A DNA stretch of 44,438 bases from Bacillota bacterium (GTDB lineage: Bacteria > Bacillota > UBA4882 > UBA8346), in contig JAEYGI010000037.1 in NCBI GenBank assembly GCA_023402395.1, positions 1 through 44,438 of the forward strand, in the 5' to 3' direction. The position numbers and the translations under genes are program-made. Shown here piece after piece: positions 17,696 through 25,299 of the stretch (position 1 is the first letter of the stretch; each line of letters starts with the position of its first letter). Below the pieces are notes generated by a model, which had not been told where the DNA came from, did not search any database, and was given only the letters and a program-made list of their open reading frames with translations.

Positions 17696-18685
17696 ATGAG
17701 TGGTAAATTTAAAGTTGGTGTACTGGACGCGAACATTGCCAATGCGTTCGACACCATCGTCGAATCGGAAGTTTTGGCCGGAGTGGCGGAAGTCGTTCGT
17801 TACCAGGTGGGCAGTGAAACGGAACTTCCGGAGAGCTTCGATGATCTGGACGCCATCATTATCTGGCATCAAGTGAAATTAAGCCAGGTCTCCTTGCGCC
17901 GGCTGAAAAAATGCCGGATGATCATTCGTAACGGCGTCGGATTCGACAATGTCGATATCAAAGTCGCCGGCGAGTTGGGAATCGCGGTATGCAACGTGCC
18001 GGATTACGGCACCGAGGAAGTGGCCGACCACGCCATCGCCTTTGCCTTGACGTTGCTGCGGAATATTGTCCCTTATGTTCATCAGACCCGGGGCCAGGAA
18101 TGGGATTGGAAGATCGGCGAAGGCAGGATCCGCCGGTTCCGGGACCGTGTCTTCGGCATCATCGGCCTCGGCCGGATTGGCACCGCGGCGGCGTTGCGCG
18201 CCAAAGCGTTCGGTTTCAAAGTGGTCTTCTATGATCCCTATCTCTCTCCCGGCGTGGAGAAGGCGCTCGGTATCGGCCGCGCCGATGAATTGGATGAATT
18301 GTTGAGCCAGTCCGATATTATCAGCCTTCATTGCCCGCTCTCGGATGAGACGCGCGGGATGATCAGCTCCCAACAATTTGCCCGGATGAAACCGGGAGTG
18401 ACCATTGTCAATACCGCCCGCGGCGGAATTATCGATCAAGCCGCGCTGAAGGAGGCGGTCAAGGCGGGAATTGTCAGCGGCGCCGGCCTGGATGTCGCCG
18501 ACACGGAACCTCCCAAAGACCTCGAACTGCTGGGAATGGAAAACGTGCTGATGACGCCGCACGCCGCGTTTTATTCCCACGAATCGTTCATCGAGTGCCG
18601 GAGCAGTGCCGCCGTCGTGGTCAAGAAATGCCTGCAAACCGGGAAAATCATGAATCTGGTCAACGGCGAATACTTGAAAAAATAA
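17696..18685 (+). CDS. D-isomer-specific 2-hydroxyacid dehydrogenase (CtBP/SerA-like)
   Basis: NAD-dependent dehydrogenase of 329 aa that interconverts a D-2-hydroxyacid and a 2-oxoacid. The nucleotide-binding motif GLGRIG, the catalytic arginine in NTARGGIID, the acidic residue near DTEPP and the histidine in TPHAAF are present. No C-terminal ACT domain follows, so it is not a full phosphoglycerate dehydrogenase. The ATG at 17696 has CGGAGGGAC upstream; an in-frame upstream start at 17621 lacks this. A 200-bp gap with a CCCGG/CCGGG-type hairpin (about 17518-17538) separates it from the regulator gene, so it may be expressed separately while serving the same pathway. Confidence 0.88.
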   Translation: MSGKFKVGVLDANIANAFDTIVESEVLAGVAEVVRYQVGSETELPESFDDLDAIIIWHQVKLSQVSLRRLKKCRMIIRNGVGFDNVDIKVAGELGIAVCNVPDYGTEEVADHAIAFALTLLRNIVPYVHQTRGQEWDWKIGEGRIRRFRDRVFGIIGLGRIGTAAALRAKAFGFKVVFYDPYLSPGVEKALGIGRADELDELLSQSDIISLHCPLSDETRGMISSQQFARMKPGVTIVNTARGGIIDQAALKEAVKAGIVSGAGLDVADTEPPKDLELLGMENVLMTPHAAFYSHESFIECRSSAAVVVKKCLQTGKIMNLVNGEYLKK

Positions 18686-18686
18686 A

Positions 18687-18763
18687 GCCAAAACCGCGCG
18701 GGAAAAGCCGCGGTTTGGCCTGAGCGGGACGTTTTCAAGGCGGGTGCATATCCCGCCTTTTTG
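18687..18763 (+). terminator. Two consecutive terminator-type hairpins
   Basis: First GCCAAAACCGCG pairs with CGCGGTTTGGC (18687-18719). Then GGCGGG/CCCGCC around GTGCATAT is followed by TTTTTG (18739-18763). The second is a standard intrinsic terminator for the dehydrogenase gene. Confidence 0.75.
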
Positions 18764-18882
18764 ATGTTTATGTTGGGAACGGTTTGTTGTAAAATGGTCA
18801 AAGAAGAATCTTCAATGTCGGTTTGACGGCCTTGGGTTTGATCATACTTTGAAGAGGCCATTTTGTGAAGGGGCGGGGATGG

Positions 18883-19605
18883 ATGATGCGGCTTGACCGG
18901 TATTTATCCAATATGGGTTGCGGCAGCCGTAAGGAGGTCCGGAAACTGGTGCGTTCCGGCGCAATCGACGTCAATGGAAAGCCGGTGCGCGACGAAGCTT
19001 ATCCGGTCGAACCCGGACAAGACCGGGTGAATTGTTCCGGGAGAGAGATTCATTATACCCAATACCTCTACCTGATGCTTCATAAGCCGGGCGGAGTGAT
19101 CTCGGCGACCGAAGACAGCCGGGAACGGACCGTCCTTGATTTGCTGGACCCGCGCTACCAAAAGTGCGGCTTATTTCCTGTCGGCCGGCTCGACAAAGAC
19201 ACCGAGGGGCTTCTGATCCTTACCAATCACGGCGAACTCGGCCACAGGCTGCTGACGCCGAAACGCCACGTTCCCAAGCGGTATTTCGCCAAGGTGGCCG
19301 GAACGGTTGACGCCTCGGATCAAGAAGCGTTCCGAAACGGGGTGGATATCGGAGGTTATGTCACATTGCCGGCGGAAATGGAGATCATCGATTCGGGAAC
19401 CATATCCGAGGTGATGATCGTCATAAGGGAGGGAAAATTTCATCAGATCAAGCGGATGTTTGAAGCCCGGGACAAGGCGGTGCTCTATCTGAAACGTCAA
19501 GCCATGGGCGGACTGGAACTGGACCCGGACTTATCCTTGGGGGAATACCGGGAACTGCGGGAGGATGAGATTACTCTTTTGATGAGGGCGGCGGACTTGA
19601 AATGA
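18883..19605 (+). CDS. RsuA/RluB-family rRNA pseudouridine synthase
   Basis: RNA-modifying enzyme of about 240 aa. An N-terminal S4 RNA-binding domain (MMRLDRYLSNMGCGSRKEVRKLV) is followed by the catalytic domain with the family motif GRLDKDTEGLLILTNHG, whose aspartate is the nucleophile. The length and layout fit small-subunit U516-type (RsuA) or RluB-type enzymes. Start choice: ATG at 18883 with AAGGGGCGGGG upstream; an in-frame GTG at 18865 is possible. The stop is followed by a perfect 20-bp palindrome, and the convergent spo0E-like gene begins beyond it. Confidence 0.92.
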   Translation: MMRLDRYLSNMGCGSRKEVRKLVRSGAIDVNGKPVRDEAYPVEPGQDRVNCSGREIHYTQYLYLMLHKPGGVISATEDSRERTVLDLLDPRYQKCGLFPVGRLDKDTEGLLILTNHGELGHRLLTPKRHVPKRYFAKVAGTVDASDQEAFRNGVDIGGYVTLPAEMEIIDSGTISEVMIVIREGKFHQIKRMFEARDKAVLYLKRQAMGGLELDPDLSLGEYRELREDEITLLMRAADLK

Positions 19606-19613
19606 GTAAGGAA

Positions 19614-19633
19614 GCCGCCACAATTGTGGCGGC
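19614..19633. terminator. Perfect 20-bp palindrome between convergent genes
   Basis: GCCGCCACAATTGTGGCGGC is a perfect palindrome between the pseudouridine synthase gene and the convergent spo0E-like gene. It probably acts as a bidirectional terminator, though only a weak T tract follows on either strand. Confidence 0.5.
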
Positions 19634-19640
19634 CCTTGGG

Positions 19641-19811
19641 CTACTCTCGCGACGCCTGTTTCAGAAGCCGGTTGTACTCGTTAATCATCGAATCCAACCG
19701 ATCCGAGGCTTCCAAAAACTTTTGATCCGTAATCTGCTTGATGGTCCATAGATCCTCCAGCAGTTGCTTCGCGTCGCGGATCCGGTCCCGCATTTCCTTG
19801 ATTTCGCTCAT
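19641..19811 (-). CDS. Spo0E-like aspartyl-phosphate phosphatase
   Basis: Small protein of 56 aa with two predicted helices and the family pattern SxxLDxxI..Y (ASDRLDSMINEYNRLL). Spo0E-type phosphatases dephosphorylate the sporulation regulator Spo0A and delay sporulation. The start MSEIKEMRD is chosen because GGAGGTGATTGCA stands directly upstream; the longer frame begins 12 residues earlier without a site. The canonical SQELD motif is seen here as SDRLD, so Gln and Glu are changed but Ser, Leu and Asp kept. It indicates a spore-forming host. Confidence 0.75.
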   Translation of the reverse strand: MSEIKEMRDRIRDAKQLLEDLWTIKQITDQKFLEASDRLDSMINEYNRLLKQASRE

Positions 19812-19976
19812 TGCAATCACCTCCTTTCTTCCGAAACTTTTCGGCAAATCGGAGGCATATTACTGTAATTTCAGCAAAAATTAGTAAAAATAAGCTAAAA
19901 AAATCAAATATTGCTCCGGTCCAGATCATCAGATCGCCGATCAAAGCATCTTTGACCAACAAATTGCCAGGGATTA

Positions 19977-19985
19977 TGGTATAAT
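19977..19985 (+). promoter_or_regulatory. Extended -10 promoter candidate for murA
   Basis: TGGTATAAT is a perfect extended -10 element 74 bp upstream of the murA start. The best -35-like TTGACC (19952-19957) is too far away (22 bp), as expected for an extended -10 promoter. Confidence 0.5.
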
Positions 19986-20059
19986 TATTAATTAGTTGGA
20001 AAACCATTACCAAAAAACAAACCTAAAAATGAACCCAGAATTCACCAACCGGAGGAAGC

Positions 20060-21313
20060 ATGTCGAAACTGGTAATCACCGGCGGGAGACCGCTGTGCGG
20101 AATTGTCGAGGCGGGGAGCAGTAAAAACAGCGTTCTGGCGCTCCTGGCCGCCGCTGCCCTGGGCCGTGGGGATGTGGCGCTCTCCAATGTACCGTTGAAT
20201 CACGACACCATGATCATGATCGAACTGCTGCGGCATTTGGGAGCCACCGTTCAATTGGCGGAAACCACGGTGACGGTGAACGGAGCGGGGTTAACCAACC
20301 ATCAGCCCCCTTACGACTTGGTCCGGAGGATTCGGGGGTCAATCTATCTGGCGGGGCTGCTGCTGGGACGGTTGGGAAGGGCCGAGGTGGCCCTCCCCGG
20401 GGGCGACGAGATCGGTTCCAGGCCGGTTGATTATCATATGCGCGGCTTTCAGGCCCTGGGCGCCGAGGTCGCGGTCGAACACGGACTGCTGATCGGACGC
20501 TGCCAAGGACTGCGCGGGACCCGGATCTATATCAACCGCAACAGCGTCGGGGCAACCATCAATCTGATCCTGGCCGCCGTATTGGCGGAAGGGGTCACGG
20601 TTCTAGAGAACCCCGCCCAGGAGCCGGAAATCGTGGATACCGCAATTTTGCTCAATGGAATGGGAGCCAGAATCCGCGGGGCCGGCACCGGGTCGATTAA
20701 GATTGAGGGCGTAAAATCATTGCGAAGTTACGCGCACGTTCCGATTCCGGACCGGATCGAGGCCGGCACCTTTTTGATCGCCACGGCCGTGGCCGGCGGC
20801 GAAGTGACGGTCAGCAATGTGATTCCCGAACACCTCCGAATGCTGGTGACCAAACTGCGTGAAGCCGGGACTGAAGTGACCGAGGTGGAGAACGGGCTCA
20901 GGATCGTCTCACGGCGTCCCTTGACGGCCGTGGATGTGGATACCGCCGTTTATCCGGGCTTTGCCACGGACTTGCAAGCGCCGTTCGGTGTCTTGCTGTC
21001 GCAAGCCGCGGGGACGGGCATTATCCGGGAGACGGTTTTTGATAACCGCTTTCGTTATATCAACGAATTGAGGCGGATGGGGGCCGACATCAAAGTCGAT
21101 CACGACACCGCGATCTTTCGCGGCGTCGAACGGCTGAGCGGCGCGCCGGTGGCGGCTTCGGACATCCGGGCCGGTGTCGCCCTGGTGATCGCCGGGCTGG
21201 CGGCCGAAGGGGTCACCGAAGTTTCCCGGATTGAGCATATCGATCGCGGTTATGTCCGGTTTGAAGAGAAACTCCGGCAATTGGGGGCGGAGATTAAGCG
21301 GGTTTCATCTTAA
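20060..21313 (+). CDS. murA: UDP-N-acetylglucosamine 1-carboxyvinyltransferase with Asp at the catalytic Cys position
   Basis: Cytoplasmic enzyme of 417 aa for the first committed step of peptidoglycan synthesis, transferring enolpyruvate from PEP to UDP-GlcNAc. The N-terminal SKN (residues 21-23, Lys/Asn of the active site) and the inside-out EPSP-synthase-like architecture are clear. In the active-site loop, usually PGGC-x-IG, the sequence reads PGGDEIGSRPVD: the Cys115 equivalent is Asp116. Such Asp variants are natural in Mycobacterium and Chlamydia and make the enzyme insensitive to fosfomycin. The ATG follows CGGAGGAAGC. A second MurA elsewhere in the genome is possible, as in many Firmicutes. 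Confidence 0.92.
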   Translation: MSKLVITGGRPLCGIVEAGSSKNSVLALLAAAALGRGDVALSNVPLNHDTMIMIELLRHLGATVQLAETTVTVNGAGLTNHQPPYDLVRRIRGSIYLAGLLLGRLGRAEVALPGGDEIGSRPVDYHMRGFQALGAEVAVEHGLLIGRCQGLRGTRIYINRNSVGATINLILAAVLAEGVTVLENPAQEPEIVDTAILLNGMGARIRGAGTGSIKIEGVKSLRSYAHVPIPDRIEAGTFLIATAVAGGEVTVSNVIPEHLRMLVTKLREAGTEVTEVENGLRIVSRRPLTAVDVDTAVYPGFATDLQAPFGVLLSQAAGTGIIRETVFDNRFRYINELRRMGADIKVDHDTAIFRGVERLSGAPVAASDIRAGVALVIAGLAAEGVTEVSRIEHIDRGYVRFEEKLRQLGAEIKRVSS

Positions 21314-21348
21314 CGCAACGATTTCTTTCGGCATTCATGGTATGGACA

Positions 21349-21380
21349 AAGACCTCGCCGGGCAGGCGAGGTCTTGTTTA
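21349..21380 (+). terminator. Intrinsic terminator after murA
   Basis: GACCTCGCC and GGCGAGGTC form a 9-bp stem around GGGCA, followed by TTGTTTATTT. Confidence 0.85.
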
Positions 21381-21401
21381 TTTGGTAGGGAGTTATCATC
21401 A

Positions 21402-21428
21402 ACCGGCAATGATTGCCGGTTTTTATTT
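21402..21428 (+). terminator. Second terminator-type hairpin, at the head of repeat array 2
   Basis: ACCGGCAAT and ATTGCCGGT pair around a single G, then TTTTATTT. Its GGCAAT/ATTGCC core is the same as that of the following array, so it may be an array unit that gained terminator form. Confidence 0.65.
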
Positions 21429-21429
21429 G

Positions 21430-21744
21430 ATTGTGGAGAATCCTCCGGCGGTCATTGAAAATGAAGCGGGGATCGATGCCGTAGTAACGGCGCTTACAAA
21501 TAATTGACAGGCAACCGTTGCCGTTGCCTGTTCAGTAACTGAAAATGATACGGCATTCGATGCCGTAGTTCCGGGGATGACACCAAATTGACAGGCGACC
21601 AATGCCGGAGTTGTGGGGATGATTGCCATAGTTGCGGCAATCGATGCCGTTACTCCGGCGATGAGTGCCGTAAGTCCGGCATTGACTGCCGTAGTTTCGG
21701 CAACGAATGCCGTAGAAACGGCGAGGACTGCCGGAGCTTTTTGA
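21430..21744. repeat. 21-bp imperfect repeat array 2
   Basis: Fifteen contiguous 21-bp units without a single indel. The approximate consensus is NNNGATGCCGTAGTTNCGGCR. TGCCG and CGGCA alternate about every 10.5 bp, so each unit is a dyad with half-sites on the same helical face. Some units (second, fourth, sixth, eighth) are strongly diverged but keep the register. Both strands have open heptad frames, for example CRNYGNH on the minus strand. The array is intergenic, between murA and the aminotransferase gene. Confidence 0.9.
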
Positions 21745-21868
21745 AGTTGAAATAGTACATCGCCGCTGGAATGAAGGATTCATCCGGGAGGGGTTGACGG
21801 GATGACGGAAAACCGTCACAATAAGTGAAGAAAGCGGTATATTTGGTTTTGACAAAGGAGCGGAACGG

Positions 21869-22990
21869 ATGAAACCGGGTGATTTCACGTTGGAGCGCTA
21901 CTTCGCCAAGTATGAGTTTGCGGTGGAGTACTTATTGAGCGCCTCGGACTGCGAGAGCTTTACCCTGGCGGAGCTGTTGCAAATGGCGGAACCGGCGGAA
22001 CTTCAAGCCTGGAACGGATTGAAGCTCGGTTATACGGAGTCGGCGGGCCGGCCGGAGTTGCGCGAAGCCATCGCCGGATTGTATTCCGGCTGCGCCGCGG
22101 CGGACATATTGACCGTGGTGCCGGAGGAAGGAATCTTCATCGCGCTGAACACGCTTTTGGATCAGGGGGACCATGTCATCTGCGTCAGCCCGGCCTACCA
22201 ATCCCTGTCGGAGATCCCCAAGAGCCTCGGCTGCGCGGTGACGGAGTGGCCGTTTCAGTGCCAAAACGGCGAATGGTCGCTGGATCTCAACTTTTTGGAA
22301 CGGAGCGTCACGCCCCGGACCAAGCTGATTATCGTCAATTTTCCCCATAATCCCACCGGCTGGCTACCGTCCCGGGACTTCCAGCGGCAATTGATCGAAA
22401 TCGCCGGGAAACATGGGATTTACCTTTTCTCCGATGAAATGTACTGGCTGATGGAACTGGAACCGGAAACCCGGCTGGAGGCGGCCGCCGTCGCCTACGA
22501 ACGGGGCATCAGTCTTTTCGGGCTTTCCAAAACCTTTGGACTGCCGGGGTTACGAAGCGGTTGGCTGGCCACCCGGGATCAGGCGCTGATGTCGAAATTG
22601 ATTTCGTTCAAGGATTATACCACCATCTGCGGCAACGCCCCCGGCGAGATCCTCGCCTTGATCGCGCTGACAGCCAAAACTGGGATCGTTGAGCGCAATC
22701 TGGCCATTGTCCGTCAAAATCTGGCGCTGGCGGCCGATTTCTTCGGGCGCAAGCATCGGGAGGAGTTTGGCTGGATTCCGCCTCGGGCCGGCTCGGTCTG
22801 TTTTCCCGAGCTGCGCGCGGCGCTTCCGGTGGCCGAATTCTGCCGGGATGTGGTGGAGCGTTGCAACGTAATGATTTTGCCGGGAACCGTTTTTCACTAT
22901 CCCGGCAACCATTTCCGGGTGGGGCTGGGCCGGAAGGATTTTGGAACGGCTTTGGCCCGGTTTGAAGAGTATTTAGCGAAGTTCGGCTGA
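21869..22990 (+). CDS. PLP-dependent aminotransferase, class I/II
   Basis: Fold-type I aminotransferase of 373 aa. Seen motifs: NFPHNPTG (substrate and cofactor contact), LFSDEMYW (Asp pairing with the pyridine nitrogen) and SKTFGLPGLRSGW, where the Lys in SKTF should form the Schiff base and the Arg binds a carboxylate. The N-terminal part (LGYTESAGRPELREAIAGLY) is typical of aspartate-type enzymes. The substrate cannot be told. The ATG follows AAAGGAGCGGAACGG. It is a single-gene unit bounded by repeat array 2 and a terminator. Confidence 0.9.
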   Translation: MKPGDFTLERYFAKYEFAVEYLLSASDCESFTLAELLQMAEPAELQAWNGLKLGYTESAGRPELREAIAGLYSGCAAADILTVVPEEGIFIALNTLLDQGDHVICVSPAYQSLSEIPKSLGCAVTEWPFQCQNGEWSLDLNFLERSVTPRTKLIIVNFPHNPTGWLPSRDFQRQLIEIAGKHGIYLFSDEMYWLMELEPETRLEAAAVAYERGISLFGLSKTFGLPGLRSGWLATRDQALMSKLISFKDYTTICGNAPGEILALIALTAKTGIVERNLAIVRQNLALAADFFGRKHREEFGWIPPRAGSVCFPELRAALPVAEFCRDVVERCNVMILPGTVFHYPGNHFRVGLGRKDFGTALARFEEYLAKFG

Positions 22991-23030
22991 GGCTTTGGCA
23001 CAGGAATAAATAATCGCGATATTCATTGTC

Positions 23031-23063
23031 AATCCCCATTCGGTTAGTGAATGGGGATATTTT
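23031..23063 (+). terminator. Intrinsic terminator after the aminotransferase gene
   Basis: AATCCCCATTC pairs with GTGAATGGGGATATT around a GGTTA loop, followed by TTTTGTC. Confidence 0.8.
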
Positions 23064-23077
23064 GTCATTCGACCGTA

Positions 23078-23231
23078 CATATATGTCGCAATAAGTCTTT
23101 TGAATGCCCAGATAAATTGCGACATATTTTCCTTGATTCATAAGATGAAAAAAGTTCAATTATTTGCCCATTCACATCCGGCTTTTGGGATGGGAATTTA
23201 TTTCCTAAAACTTTTTTCATCTTATATATCA
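23078..23231 (-). repeat. 150-bp double-hairpin repeat, copy C (inverted)
   Basis: Reverse complement of copies A and B. Outer stems AAGATGAAAAAAGTT / AACTTTTTTCATCTT (23142-23225 overall) and ATGTCGCAAT / ATTGCGACAT (23082-23127 overall) are intact. The inner part differs most: TTCCCATCCC replaces TTCACATCCC. It lies between the aminotransferase and the terminator of the amt-PII operon. Confidence 0.9.
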
Positions 23232-23244
23232 ATTGACAGCGTCA

Positions 23245-23282
23245 CCAACAATAAAACAGGCGCCCTGAATGGGCGCCTGTGA
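23245..23282 (-). terminator. Intrinsic terminator of amt-PII operon 1
   Basis: Reading the minus strand, ACAGGCGCCC pairs with GGGCGCCTGT around ATTCA, followed by TTTATTGTTGG. Confidence 0.85.
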
Positions 23283-23296
23283 TCTATGAATGCGGA

Positions 23297-23635
23297 TTAT
23301 AACGCTTTCTCCCCGTTCTCCTTGGTCCGGACCCTGACCACTTCGTCGATGGTCGAAATAAAGATCTTACCGTCGCCGGCGGCTCCGGAGGAGCTGATCT
23401 CGCAGATGGCGTCAACCACCTTGGAGCATTCTTCGTCTTTGACAACCAGCAATAGCAGCTTTTTGGGAAGGAAGTCGACCCGGTACTCGCCGACCCGCCA
23501 TTGCAAGGAGATGCCCCGCTGACTGCCGCGGCCTTTGACGTCAATGACCGTCATGCCAAAGATGTTCAGCTTTTCAAGCGCTTCCTTAACCTCTTGCAGT
23601 TTTTCCTCACGGATAATCGCTTCGATTTTTTTCAT
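23297..23635 (-). CDS. P-II nitrogen regulatory protein (GlnK-like), copy 1
   Basis: Trimeric P-II signal protein of 112 aa that binds ATP/ADP and 2-oxoglutarate and, when next to amt, usually gates the ammonium channel. MKKIEAIIREEKLQEVKEAL is the standard N-terminus. The T-loop reads SLQWRVGEYRVDF: the tyrosine that is uridylylated in proteobacteria (Tyr51 position) is kept while position 46 is Trp. The C-terminal signature GDGKIFISTIDEVVRVRT is intact. The start is chosen at MKK, with GGGAGGAGAG upstream on this strand. The amt gene lies 24 bp upstream in the same operon. Confidence 0.93.
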   Translation of the reverse strand: MKKIEAIIREEKLQEVKEALEKLNIFGMTVIDVKGRGSQRGISLQWRVGEYRVDFLPKKLLLLVVKDEECSKVVDAICEISSSGAAGDGKIFISTIDEVVRVRTKENGEKAL

Positions 23636-23659
23636 GGTTTTCTCTCCTCCCACCAAAAC

Positions 23660-24874
23660 TTAATAATAGGCTTCTTCGCCGTGCTGCGAGATGTCCAAAC
23701 CGACCTGTTCCTCGGCGTCGCTGACACTCAGGCCCATGACGGCGTCGATTAGTTTAGCGAGGATAAAGGTGACGACGAAGGAGAAGACGAGGACCACCAC
23801 CACGGCGGTGAGTTGGGTTACGACCAAAGACGGGTTGCCGTAAAGCAGGCCGTCGGCACCGCCGGGATTAATCGTTTTGGTAGCGAAGATGCCGGTGGCG
23901 ATGGCGCCCCACATTCCGCCCATGCCGTGACAAGCCCAGACGTCAAGGGATTCATCAATTTTCAATTGGTTCCTGAGCATGATGCAGAAGTAAGAGATGA
24001 CCGCGCCAACGCCGCCGATGATGATGGCCGAGGCCGGAGTAACGAAGCCGGCGGCGGGAGTGATGGCGACCAGACCCACTACCACGCCGGTGGAAATTCC
24101 GATGGCGCTGGGACGTTTGTAAATCCAGTTGATGGCCATCCAAACCAATCCGGCGGCCGCGGCCGCGGTGTTGGTGGTCACAAAGGCGTTGGCCGCCAGG
24201 CCATTGGCGCCCAACGCGCTGCCGCTGTTAAAACCGAACCAGCCGAACCAGAGCAGGGCGGCGCCGATGACGGTGAAGGGAATGTTATTGGGCTCCATGG
24301 CCACTTGGCTGAAGCCTTTGCGTTTCTTGATCACCAGCGCGAAGGCGAGGGCCGAGAATCCGGCGGTGATGTGAACCACGGTGCCTCCGGCGAAATCGAG
24401 GGCGCCCAGGTTCCGGATCCAGCCGCCCACCGCCCAGACCCAGTGGCAAACCGGATCATAGACCAAGGTGGCCCAAAGCAGGGAAAAGACTACAAAGCTT
24501 GAGAATTTGATCCGCTCGACGAAGGCGCCGGAGATCAAGGCCGGGGTGATGATGGCGAACATCATTTGAAAGGCCATAAAGGACAAATGCGGAATCGTAG
24601 CCGCGTAGTCCGGGTTGGGATCAAAGCCCACGCCGTTTAAGCCGAGCCATTTCAGGGTGCCTATAAAACCGTTGACATCAGGACCGAATGCAAGACTGTA
24701 CCCGTAAAGAATCCATTGGATGCTGATCAGGGCGATCATGGCGAAACTGTACATGATGGTGGAGAGAAGATTCTTTTTGCGAACCATTCCGCCATAGAAT
24801 AGCCCTAGTGCGGGAGTCATCAACATGACCAGAGCTGAGGACATCAATACCCATGCGGTATCACCGGTGTTCAT
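23660..24874 (-). CDS. amt: Ammonium transporter (Amt/MEP/Rh family), copy 1
   Basis: Ammonium channel of 404 aa with 11 predicted helices. The pore histidines are kept (GGTVVHITAG and WACHGMGG), as is the CHWVWAVGGW segment. The start MNTGDTAWVLM is used because TTGAGGAGGCTTTCT stands before it. It is transcribed before its P-II partner from a promoter at 24920-24948 that closely resembles that of the second amt operon. A regulated response to nitrogen limitation is expected from the family and context. Confidence 0.94.
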   Translation of the reverse strand: MNTGDTAWVLMSSALVMLMTPALGLFYGGMVRKKNLLSTIMYSFAMIALISIQWILYGYSLAFGPDVNGFIGTLKWLGLNGVGFDPNPDYAATIPHLSFMAFQMMFAIITPALISGAFVERIKFSSFVVFSLLWATLVYDPVCHWVWAVGGWIRNLGALDFAGGTVVHITAGFSALAFALVIKKRKGFSQVAMEPNNIPFTVIGAALLWFGWFGFNSGSALGANGLAANAFVTTNTAAAAAGLVWMAINWIYKRPSAIGISTGVVVGLVAITPAAGFVTPASAIIIGGVGAVISYFCIMLRNQLKIDESLDVWACHGMGGMWGAIATGIFATKTINPGGADGLLYGNPSLVVTQLTAVVVVLVFSFVVTFILAKLIDAVMGLSVSDAEEQVGLDISQHGEEAYY

Positions 24875-24900
24875 AGAAAGCCTCCTCAATAAGTAAATTA

Positions 24901-24948
24901 CATGTCATTTATATATGAGATAATACCATATAACTAACATCAGATCAA
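24901..24948 (-). promoter_or_regulatory. Promoter and conserved flanking motif of amt operon 1
   Basis: On the minus strand TTGATC (24943-24948) and TATTAT (24920-24925) are spaced by exactly 17 bp. The spacer contains GATGTTAGTTATATG, nearly identical to that of amt operon 2, and CATGTCAT lies at 24901-24908 just downstream in both. TGTTAGTTATATG recurs upstream near 25000 and TACGTAC near 25020. The repeats may bind a shared nitrogen regulator. Confidence 0.65.
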
Positions 24949-25299
24949 CAACAATTATGCGGTAAAAAATCAGTAACATTTTAAATAGTTGTAACTACTA
25001 ACATATAACTAACAAATCTTACGTACAAAGTTACCGGCGGTTATAACAAGATGTAGTTCACATTGGAAAGCGAAGGGAATGGCTAAGGGATAAATGTTAC
25101 AATCCGGAGGCTGAAGAAGATGGTAATGGAATTGGCGTAAAACGAATCGAAGCTGTTTGACTAGTATATGGTCGGTCGCGGGGAATGATTCCTATGGACG
25201 AAGCGGGGTGTTCTGAAATCGGATTTGGCGGTTCTAAAGATTTTTTCGCGAACATAAAATAATTCGTTTGAAAAAAGTAAAAAAATGGAGCGGATCCGG
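24949..25299. other. Divergent intergenic region between amt operon 1 and the usher cluster
   Basis: The amt-proximal part is AT-rich with the repeated TGTTAG motifs. From about 25060 to 25299 I see no gene, terminator or clear promoter. A promoter for the surface-protein cluster must lie here but is not recognisable. Confidence 0.3.

Noticed and set aside
21430..21744. CRISPR array
   Set aside because: There is no constant repeat with unique spacers; units are 21 bp, diverged and contiguous. The same holds for the other three arrays.
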